Source: CAZCFB01 sp964511535
GTDB taxonomy: Bacteria > Myxococcota_A > Polyangia > GCA-2747355 > CAZCFB01
Reading direction: 5' to 3'
Assembly (NCBI GenBank): GCA_964511535.1
Contig: CAZEFW010000205.1
Location: forward strand, 1-12,456
DNA length: 12,456 bases
Shown: piece after piece, positions 6,526-12,456 of the stretch
Position numbering within the stretch: the stretch's first letter is position 1
How the letters are laid out: each line of letters starts with the position of its first letter
Program-made: the position numbers and the translations under genes
Notes under the pieces: model-generated
Seen by the model: the letters and a program-made list of their open reading frames with translations, nothing else
Database searches by the model: none
What the model was told of the DNA's origin: nothing

Positions 6526-8976
6526 ATGACGAATCTGGCGAGTTCTAACCGCAAGTCCGCGAAAATCTTCCGCTCCATCACGGTTTTGGCCCTGATGGTC
6601 TCCTTCGTGTGCGCTTCAGGCACGACCAGCGCCGCCCCGGGTGGGCACCAGTCGCGCGTGGTGAGCAACAAGCGGGTGGAAAAGGCGATGCGTCGCGAGC
6701 GGTTCCGCAAGTTCAACCCCGCGAACTGGCAGATCAAAAAGGCTCTGACCGGCAGCAAGAAGTCCCTGACCAAGAAGGCCGCCAAGGCGACCCTGCTGGG
6801 GGCCATAGGCCTCAGCCTCGTGGCCAACCCCCTGGCCGCAAACGCCAGCGCCGCGCCCACCCCCGCGACCCAGACCAGGCCCGCCTACGAGATCGTGCTC
6901 AAGGAGGTTCCCAAGCCGAAGCTGCAGCTGGAGGCCAAGGTGGCCCGGCCCCAGAAAGAGGTCATCGACGCCCAGGACAAGAGCCGCGGCGCGGCCATCG
7001 TGACCAAGATGTACGAGCAGGTGCGGGGCTACCTCATCTCCGCCGCCCAGAAGCAGATGTACAAGAAGCACGAACTGAAGGTTTACGACGTCAAGCTGGG
7101 CGAGCGCACTGGCGTGGGCTTCAGGGTCGGCGTGGAGCCGCTCAAGTCCAGCGACGCCCTGGTGGCCAGGGATACCCTGCGCAAGCAGGTCACCGACGCG
7201 GCAAAGCGGGCCGGCGAGCCGGTGACCTGGGCCGTGACCGGCGGCGGCGTCTACCCCAGCGGCGGCCTGTCCATCCCCCTGGGCAACTTCTCGGTGGGCT
7301 TCTCCGCTGACGCGTTGATCAACTACACCGTGCTGGCCCCGTACAAGCACAAGGCCGGCTCGGTGGTGGACACCGTGAAGAAGAGCTCCATCGAGCTGCC
7401 CACCAACCGCGCAAAGGCGCTGGACCTCAAGCCCGGCACCGAGGTGGTGCTCCAGGGCAAGGCCCGCTTCATCGCTCACGGCTCCGGCGGCGCCAGCGAG
7501 ACGGTGGTCTCCCTGGGCAGCTTCGCCACGGTGGGCACCCGGGTGGGTGTCAGCACCTCCATCCCCGCCGAGGTCAACGTACAGCTCAAGATCAAGCGGC
7601 TGCAGGGCGACCAGGTGCAGGTCACCCTGTCGGAGGTCAAGAGCGCGGGCGTGCATGTGTCGTCCGGGGCCCACGCCGGCGTGGACGCCCACGTGGGCAA
7701 GGCGCTGCCGGTCAAGCTGGACAACAAGCTGGCCGACCGCGGCGTCAAGCTGGTCACCCGCAACATCGACAAGACCCTCGAGCGCTACCTGCAGGCTGGC
7801 GTCCGCGCGGCCCACAGCACCTCGGCCACAAAAAAGGAGATCTCCAGCTACGTCATCGAGCTGAACAAGCCGGGCGCCGACAGGGCGTACCAGCGCATGC
7901 TCAGGCTCGACTCGCGCAAGGCCGACGCGCTGGTGGGCAAGCACCAGAGCGGCGTGTACCGCTCGCGGCTCAACGAGAACATGGTGGTGCGCAGCGACTC
8001 GCTCAAGGCCAACATCGGCCCCTTCAACGTGCTGTCGGCGGTGTCCCGGGCCACCGAGCGCCACGGCACCCTGCTGTCGCACCACGGCGCCATCCACTAC
8101 AGCCGCGCCAAGCTGGACGACGGCTACTCCATGATCCTGTCCAACATCTGGCAGGGGAAGCGCAACATCAGCCGCGAGCTGGTGAGCGTGAAGATGCCGG
8201 GCCAGACCAAGGCCGAGGACTACATCCACGTGCGCTACACCGTCAACAAGGACCGCGTGACCTCAGAAGAGGACGTGCAGCGCTTCGTCAACCTGGCCGA
8301 GTTCCTCGGCGCCAGGACCGTCGACGGCAAGGCGGTCAGGGTCAAGAAGATGGGCAAGACCGACCGCGTGGTGGACGTGTACATCAGCGACGCTGGCCTG
8401 CAGAAGCTCAGCAAGGCCACCCCGGCCCAGCTGGAGAAGGCCTTCTCCGACGCCTACACCAAGATCGAGCGGCCCTGGGACATCAAATATCTGTTCGGCG
8501 GCAACAAGGGCGTCTGGAAGCAGAACCCCTGGATGGCCAAGGACCACCCGAAGCACGCCGAGCTGATGGGCATGCTGGAGAAGGGCCCCCAGCACAAGCA
8601 CGGGCCCGTCTCCAAGAAGCGCCACACCACCATCACCCGCGACTCCAAGTACCGCTACATCACCGGCCGCAGCCTGGCCTTCGATTCGGCCGCCTACAAG
8701 GAGTACAACGGCCTGGTCAAGCTGGTGGACCAGCTGCGCACGGCCGGCTCCTCCAAGGAGCGCGCGCAGGTGTTCGCCCGCGCTGACAAGCAGCTTGGCC
8801 TCAACTTCTGGACCGAGTTGGGCATGATCTCCAATGTGGCCGGTCAGGAGCAGGTGGTGGTCAACCAGCTGTTCATCAAGGGCAAGGGCAGCAAGCAGAT
8901 CACCTTCGCCCGGGAAGGCGCCCTGCAGGACCCGCAGCAGCTCATCGACGCCCGCCTGGCGAACCCGCAGCGGTAG
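6526..8976 (+). CDS. Large exported protein of unknown function with two signal-like segments
   Basis: This is about 816 aa from ATG 6526, and I do not recognise the family. The first export signal has Lys10, Lys13 and Arg16, a core at 17-30 and a likely cut after TTSA (33-36). A very basic stretch (about 50-88) leads to a second hydrophobic segment (89-104) ending ANASA (105-109), which looks like another signal peptide. The body is rich in Lys and Gly, has long alternating beta-like stretches in the first half (about 220-400) and no cysteines outside the signal region. ATG 6502 upstream has no ribosome binding site. ATG 6526 follows AAGGTCGGGA. An internal ATG at 6688 after AAAAGG would leave only the second signal, with a long basic n-region. 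The protein is probably periplasmic or outer-surface. It ends at a TAG that forms the edge of the long palindrome downstream. Confidence 0.75.
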   Translation: MTNLASSNRKSAKIFRSITVLALMVSFVCASGTTSAAPGGHQSRVVSNKRVEKAMRRERFRKFNPANWQIKKALTGSKKSLTKKAAKATLLGAIGLSLVANPLAANASAAPTPATQTRPAYEIVLKEVPKPKLQLEAKVARPQKEVIDAQDKSRGAAIVTKMYEQVRGYLISAAQKQMYKKHELKVYDVKLGERTGVGFRVGVEPLKSSDALVARDTLRKQVTDAAKRAGEPVTWAVTGGGVYPSGGLSIPLGNFSVGFSADALINYTVLAPYKHKAGSVVDTVKKSSIELPTNRAKALDLKPGTEVVLQGKARFIAHGSGGASETVVSLGSFATVGTRVGVSTSIPAEVNVQLKIKRLQGDQVQVTLSEVKSAGVHVSSGAHAGVDAHVGKALPVKLDNKLADRGVKLVTRNIDKTLERYLQAGVRAAHSTSATKKEISSYVIELNKPGADRAYQRMLRLDSRKADALVGKHQSGVYRSRLNENMVVRSDSLKANIGPFNVLSAVSRATERHGTLLSHHGAIHYSRAKLDDGYSMILSNIWQGKRNISRELVSVKMPGQTKAEDYIHVRYTVNKDRVTSEEDVQRFVNLAEFLGARTVDGKAVRVKKMGKTDRVVDVYISDAGLQKLSKATPAQLEKAFSDAYTKIERPWDIKYLFGGNKGVWKQNPWMAKDHPKHAELMGMLEKGPQHKHGPVSKKRHTTITRDSKYRYITGRSLAFDSAAYKEYNGLVKLVDQLRTAGSSKERAQVFARADKQLGLNFWTELGMISNVAGQEQVVVNQLFIKGKGSKQITFAREGALQDPQQLIDARLANPQR

Positions 8977-9139
8977 CCTGGATATTGCACCAGTTGACCT
9001 GCTGCGGCGACCGTTGCCGTCGGCGTAGCGGGTCCCGCGCCGCCTCACCATACGCACCAGTATGCTTTCGCCGTCGCGTGCCCGCTACGCCTCGGTCTCG
9101 GCCGCCTCGTGACGTCCCCCTGGCGCAATATCCAGGCTA
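8974..9139. mobile_element. 166-bp MITE-like long imperfect palindrome
   Basis: The ends TAGCCTGGATATTGC (8974-8988) and GCAATATCCAGGCTA (9125-9139) are perfect 15-bp inverted repeats. After one mismatch the pairing continues with CCAG (8990-8993) against CTGG (9120-9123). Further in, GGCGTAGCGGG (9022-9032) pairs exactly with CCCGCTACGCC (9081-9091), and CATAC/GTATG (9049-9053, 9060-9064) close the tip. In between, many positions match with no change of register, so the whole unit folds into one long hairpin. If TA is the target duplication, the repeats begin GCCTGG, as expected of elements moved by IS630/Tc1-type transposases. It contains no gene. Its left end contains the stop codon of the upstream gene. 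It could also act as a transcription terminator for that gene. Confidence 0.65.
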
Positions 9140-9225
9140 GCAGTCCTGTCGCGGCTTTGCTTCCGCCTGGCCCCCCCCCATATTTCCCCTCATACTTTCC
9201 TGTTCCTTGACTCAGAGGTGCGCAG

Positions 9226-9678
9226 GTGAGCTTGCCCGTGGTCCCAGGCGTTGCTGTACGCGTGAATCCGCTCGATGCGGATCCTGACGGGCGACGTCTG
9301 CTGCGCAGCATCGCCCCGCACATGCCGCTGTGGCGCCTGGAGGGCGATGAGGTGAGGCGGCTGGTGGAGCACCACCGGTCCCTGGATCGCCAGGCGCTCG
9401 CGCCCGCTCCCGATCCCGCTCCCGATCCCGACCCCGACCCCATCCCCGCTCCCGCTCCCGCTCCCGCCCCCGCTCCCGACCCCGACCCCGAACAACCACC
9501 CGCAACCACCCGCCCACCTGCGGATACCCCGACCCCGCCGGCCAGGCCCCGGCCTGCGAGCGTTCCGGTGGAGGCGATCATCGCCTCCGCGGACGCCGGC
9601 GCCCTGGCCGACGGCCTCGAGCGCGCCGCAGCATCCGGCGCGGCGCTCGTACCCCTGGATATGGAGGAAGAGAACTGA
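9226..9678 (+). CDS. Pro/Ala/Asp-rich protein of the type VI secretion operon, unknown function
   Basis: This 150-aa protein starts at a GTG preceded by GAGGTG (9215-9220). Residues 1-58 form a compact N-terminal region with the motif PHMPLWRLEGDEVRRL. Residues about 59-92 are a low-complexity linker of Pro-Ala and Pro-Asp pairs. Another Pro/Thr-rich stretch follows to about residue 110, and then a short helical C-terminus (about 112-150) ending in acidic residues. There is no signal peptide. The stop overlaps the VgrG start (TGATG at 9676-9680), and GGAGGAAGAG for VgrG lies inside the end of this gene, so the two are translationally coupled. It may be a tethering or adaptor protein for spike loading, but nothing in the sequence proves a role. 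It is not a PAAR protein by any motif I can see. Confidence 0.7.
   Translation: MSLPVVPGVAVRVNPLDADPDGRRLLRSIAPHMPLWRLEGDEVRRLVEHHRSLDRQALAPAPDPAPDPDPDPIPAPAPAPAPAPDPDPEQPPATTRPPADTPTPPARPRPASVPVEAIIASADAGALADGLERAAASGAALVPLDMEEEN
9403..9490 (+). repeat. Hexanucleotide repeat tract encoding Pro-Ala/Pro-Asp pairs
   Basis: The tract is a run of six-base units of the kind CCCGCT, CCCGAT, CCCGAC and CCCGCC inside the Pro-rich gene. Each unit encodes two residues, so gain or loss of units changes linker length without shifting the frame. The third and sixth bases vary, so it is a degenerate rather than pure repeat. Confidence 0.75.
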
Positions 9679-11108
9679 TGAGCCAGCGAGCCGCCGTTGA
9701 GGTGACCTTGCAAGGTGAGGGGGACACCCCCTGGGACGCCCTGCACGTGGTGGAGCTCGAGGGGGAGGAGGGGATCTCCCAGCTGTTCCGCTTCGACCTC
9801 ACCTTGTACAGCCATGAGCGGGTCGACCCGTCCGCGCCCCTGGCCGCCTCGGCCACGGTCACCCTGCGGCATTCGGACGAGCTGGCGCGTCGGATCAACG
9901 GCGTGGTGGCCCGGTTCGCCTTCGTGCGCACCATCTCCAACCTGGAGACGAGCGCGGGCAAGCCGCTGAACGTCTACCGCATGACCCTGGTGCCGAAGGT
10001 CTGGCGGATGAACCTGGCCAGCGCGTGCCGCATCTTCGACGAGAAGGACGTGCCCACCATCCTGGCCGAGGTGTTGGGCGCCCACGGCATGCGGGACGGG
10101 ACCGACTTCGCCATCCCGCTGCAAGCCGCCGGCGCCCTGGCCTGGCCTGGCGGGCCGCGAGACATGCCGCGCGGCTTCCGGGTGCAATACCAGGAGACCG
10201 ACTGGAACTTCGTGGCCCGCATCATGGAGGAGTTCGGCGTCTTCTTCTATTTCACCCACACCGACGGGCGCCACCAGCTGCGGCTGGGCAACCAGACCGA
10301 GCACTACGCCGACGGGGCGCCTGCCAGCCTCGAACTGGGCGAGCAGGTCGCGAACATCGAGCTCGCCGCCACCATGGCCCCGGAGGCGGTGCAGCTGTCC
10401 GACTTCAACCCGGCGCGGCCATCGCTGGACCTGAAGCAGCTGGCAGGGGAGGCCGACTCGAAGCTGCGGCTGTACGAGCCGGGCGCGGGCTACCGTGAAG
10501 CGGCCCAGGGTAAGGCCCAGGCCGCGGCGCGGCTGGAGGAGGCCCGGGCTGAAGCCCTGGTCGCCACGGGGCAGAGCGACTGCGTGGGGCTGGTGCCGGG
10601 GCACACCCACACCATCAAGGCAGCCGCAGGGCACCCGGCCGCGGACCGGGAGCTGATGCTGACCCGGGTGCGCCACCACGCGGTGAACGCCGCGCCCGAC
10701 GACCGCTACGAGGAGCACAGCCTCGGCTACGAGAACAGCTTCGAGGCGATCCCTGCAGCCACCCAGTACCGCCCGCCCCGGGTGACGCCCAGGCCGACTG
10801 TACGCGGCATCCAGACCGCCATCGTGGTGGGCCTGGAGCTGGACCAGCCTGACCTGGACCCGGACGGCCGCGTGCTGGTGCGGTTCCACTGGTGCAAGGA
10901 CCGGAGCTGCCGCCTGCGCACCGGCCAGGTCATCGCCAGCGGTCCGGGCCGGGGCAACAAGCGCTACCCGCGGGTGGGCGACGAGGTGCTGGTTCACTTC
11001 CAGGATGGCAACCCGGACCAGCCGGTGCTGCTGGGCGCGGTGTACCAGCCGGCCCACACTGCTGGCGTGTACTACATCCCGAACCGGCAAGACGGCAGGA
11101 CCCGCTAA
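9678..11108 (+). CDS. vgrG: Type VI secretion VgrG/TssI, gp27-like and OB-fold part only
   Basis: This 476-aa protein forms the trimeric tip that sits on the Hcp tube of the type VI secretion system and is pushed into target cells. Residues 1-365 match the phage gpD/gp27-like region. Characteristic stretches are YQETDWNFVARIMEEFGVF (171-189), the late loop GHTHTIKA (308-315) and YENSFEAIP (351-359). Residues about 372-457 are the gp5-like OB fold: GIQTAIVVG (377-385), DPDGRVLVRFHW (394-405), SGPGRGNKRYPRVGDEVLV (421-439) and GNPDQPVLLGAVY (444-456). It ends soon after this, whereas typical VgrG proteins of 600 or more residues continue into a beta-helix. That part is encoded by the next gene in the same frame after one TAA. 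The start ATG overlaps the previous stop and has GGAGGAAGAG at 9663-9672. The family call is secure. Confidence 0.93.
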   Translation: MSQRAAVEVTLQGEGDTPWDALHVVELEGEEGISQLFRFDLTLYSHERVDPSAPLAASATVTLRHSDELARRINGVVARFAFVRTISNLETSAGKPLNVYRMTLVPKVWRMNLASACRIFDEKDVPTILAEVLGAHGMRDGTDFAIPLQAAGALAWPGGPRDMPRGFRVQYQETDWNFVARIMEEFGVFFYFTHTDGRHQLRLGNQTEHYADGAPASLELGEQVANIELAATMAPEAVQLSDFNPARPSLDLKQLAGEADSKLRLYEPGAGYREAAQGKAQAAARLEEARAEALVATGQSDCVGLVPGHTHTIKAAAGHPAADRELMLTRVRHHAVNAAPDDRYEEHSLGYENSFEAIPAATQYRPPRVTPRPTVRGIQTAIVVGLELDQPDLDPDGRVLVRFHWCKDRSCRLRTGQVIASGPGRGNKRYPRVGDEVLVHFQDGNPDQPVLLGAVYQPAHTAGVYYIPNRQDGRTR

Positions 11109-11126
11109 GGAGAGGCGATCGAGACC

Positions 11127-12254
11127 ATGGCGCTGGACGACAACGAGAGAGGCGAGGTCGAGCAGATCATCGAGAGCCAGGGCGCCGACTGGGGCAAGGA
11201 CGGCGTGCTGGGTGAGACCAGCATCGAGATCCTGGTCAAGAGCGCCATGGCCGAGCGCACGTTCTGGTCAGGGGTAGACAGCGTGGGTATCGGCACGAGC
11301 GATCCTGACGGCCAGGAGAAGTCCTCGCCCGGTGTGTTCTCGGAGGACTCCGACTCATACCCTCCGTATGTTCTGACGCCGAAGCCGGCCGACGACTCGA
11401 GCGATCACTTCGCCACCTATCCCGGATCCAAGGTGGAGGGCGAGGACAAGGGGGACACCTGCATCTCCATGTGCGACGAGGAGGTGGACACTTTGCTGCT
11501 GCGCGCCTCGGATCGCGCCACCGTGCAGAAAGATGGCGAGGGCGTGGTGACCAGCCCCAGGGGGAACCTGGTGCTCGAAGCAGGCGACCTGCACGAACGC
11601 AGCGGCAACCACTACGCCAGCGTGGAGGGCACCCTGAGGCAGCAGGTCGGCGGCGCCATGCGGGCGTGCACGGGCGGCGACTACCACCTGTATACCGGCG
11701 GCGACTACATCGTGGAGGTGGGCGGCAACACCATCTCCCTCATCGGCGGGGACACCTACCTGGCCAACAAGCAGCGCACCTTCAACTGGGGCGAGACCCG
11801 GGACTACCAGTACGCCGACTCCTACAGCGAGGCGTGGGGCGACGACACGGACATCCGCCACGGCGACAGCCTGAGCCGCCAGATCGGGGTGAGCACGAGC
11901 CAGCAGATCGGCGTGAACAACGAGATGTACCTGGGGCTGAAGACCTGCCTGAACCTGTCGGCGACGTTCGAGGCGAGCCTCGCGGGGGGCGTGACCATCG
12001 ACCTGGGGCTGCTCAAGTTCACCTTCGAGGGGTCTCTGCTGACGGCGAAGATCGGCGTGACCGCGTTCTCCTTCGAGCGGGACGAGGGGATCAAGATGAA
12101 GAAGCGGCTGCTCGGCATCGACTCCAACGACGTGGTCACCGAGAAGGACACGCTGAAGCTCATCAACCAGGAGCTCGTGATGGTCAAGGGCAGCCTCGCG
12201 TTTCACCGCAGGATGCTGCGCACCATCAGCGCCAACCTGAACCTCTACTCCTGA
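11127..12254 (+). CDS. Separate VgrG beta-helix spike protein
   Basis: This 375-aa protein looks like the missing C-terminal half of VgrG. After an acidic, helical, Ser/Asp-rich N-terminus (1-108), residues 109-130 (GDTCISMCDEEVDTLLLRAS) resemble the stretch following the OB fold in VgrG, where an N-E-I-R-x-E-D-x-x-G-x-E-x-x-x-x-x-A motif is usual. Short repeats rich in Gly and beta-formers follow (about 165-320; for example GGDYHLYTGGDYIVEVGGNT), as expected for a triple-stranded beta-helix needle. The end (about 330-375) is helical, without a toxin motif I recognise. It begins 18 bases after the VgrG stop, in the same frame. AAGGAGAGG (11107-11115) could serve its ATG, with a rather long 11-base spacing. 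Assembly with the upstream VgrG is inferred. Confidence 0.78.
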   Translation: MALDDNERGEVEQIIESQGADWGKDGVLGETSIEILVKSAMAERTFWSGVDSVGIGTSDPDGQEKSSPGVFSEDSDSYPPYVLTPKPADDSSDHFATYPGSKVEGEDKGDTCISMCDEEVDTLLLRASDRATVQKDGEGVVTSPRGNLVLEAGDLHERSGNHYASVEGTLRQQVGGAMRACTGGDYHLYTGGDYIVEVGGNTISLIGGDTYLANKQRTFNWGETRDYQYADSYSEAWGDDTDIRHGDSLSRQIGVSTSQQIGVNNEMYLGLKTCLNLSATFEASLAGGVTIDLGLLKFTFEGSLLTAKIGVTAFSFERDEGIKMKKRLLGIDSNDVVTEKDTLKLINQELVMVKGSLAFHRRMLRTISANLNLYS

Positions 12255-12258
12255 GCCC

Positions 12259-12456
12259 ATGCGCATCGTCAAGCCTCTCGACCTGGCGGTCCTCCAGTCC
12301 CCCTTCATGCAGGGCGGGCGGTTCTGGCTGTCCGTGGGCGTGGGTTGCTTCTTCGACCTGAACGACCCGGGGGCGCTGCTCTCGGAGCAGGAGCTGTGGC
12401 AGGTGGTTCCCGGGGAGCTTGGGGAGGACCTTGCGCTGGACGAGGGGCGACCCAAG
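12259..12456 (+). CDS. DUF2169 protein, N-terminal part (C-terminus off window)
   Basis: The last 66 codons of the window are open from ATG 12259. The start MRIVKPLDLAVLQSPFMQGG, the aromatic strand FWLSVGVGCFFDL and LLSEQELWQVVPGEL match the beginning of DUF2169 proteins. These occur in type VI secretion effector clusters, often beside PAAR-like and pentapeptide-repeat proteins, and at least one studied member acts as a chaperone or adaptor for an effector. The start lies four bases after the spike protein's stop and has no clear ribosome binding site, so it probably depends on coupling. An effector gene is likely further right, outside the window. Confidence 0.88.
   Translation, partial: MRIVKPLDLAVLQSPFMQGGRFWLSVGVGCFFDLNDPGALLSEQELWQVVPGELGEDLALDEGRPK

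Noticed and set aside
8974..9139. Integron attC site as an explanation for the long palindrome
   Set aside because: The ends lack the GTTRRRY and RYYYAAC core sites, and no integrase or cassette array is seen.
9045..11090. 681-codon reverse-strand open frame opposite VgrG and the Pro-rich gene
   Set aside because: VgrG motifs are unambiguous on the plus strand. The reverse frame includes the antisense of the repeat tract (long Gly/Ser/Ala runs) and has no recognisable domain.
1..12456. CRISPR array, tRNA or rRNA
   Set aside because: I found no regularly spaced direct repeats, cloverleaf-like sequences or rRNA-like stretches on either strand.

Overview
The window is GC-rich DNA with strong third-position GC bias in all its real genes. 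The mix of content suggests a Gram-negative bacterium, probably of the deltaproteobacterial or myxobacterial kind: Sec lipoproteins, a VgrG/DUF2169 type VI secretion cluster, a DUF222 protein and an anaerobe- or environment-style beta-oxidation pair. The lineage is inference; there is no rRNA or other marker gene here.

Layout. (1) 1-883, minus strand: the N-terminal 294 residues of a DUF222 (REP13E12) protein that runs off the left edge. It was found by reading the reverse strand directly. (2) 884-1232: a 349-bp divergent intergenic region. (3) 1233-4536, plus strand: a tightly coupled operon of a thiolase and a fused 3-hydroxyacyl-CoA dehydrogenase/enoyl-CoA hydratase with the dehydrogenase first. 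Together they could carry out the hydration, oxidation and thiolysis steps of a beta-oxidation cycle on an unknown acyl-CoA. A 47-bp near-perfect palindrome (4556-4602) follows. (4) 4738-8976, plus strand: envelope genes of unknown function. These are a 319-aa lipoprotein whose ribosome binding site lies in a potential hairpin, a 25-aa lipoprotein-like peptide overlapping a small zinc-motif membrane protein, and an exported protein of about 816 aa with two signal-peptide-like segments. (5) 8974-9139: a 166-bp imperfect palindrome with 15-bp perfect terminal inverted repeats, resembling a MITE. (6) 9226-12456, plus strand: a type VI secretion spike operon. It holds a Pro-rich protein, a short VgrG containing the gp27-like and OB parts, a separate beta-helix spike protein in the same reading frame after a single TAA, and the start of a DUF2169 protein that runs off the right edge.

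The most unusual points are the VgrG split at one in-frame stop, the long palindromic element touching the stop codon of the large exported protein, the tiny lipopeptide gene with its overlapping membrane partner, and the unrecognised exported proteins between the metabolic and secretion operons.
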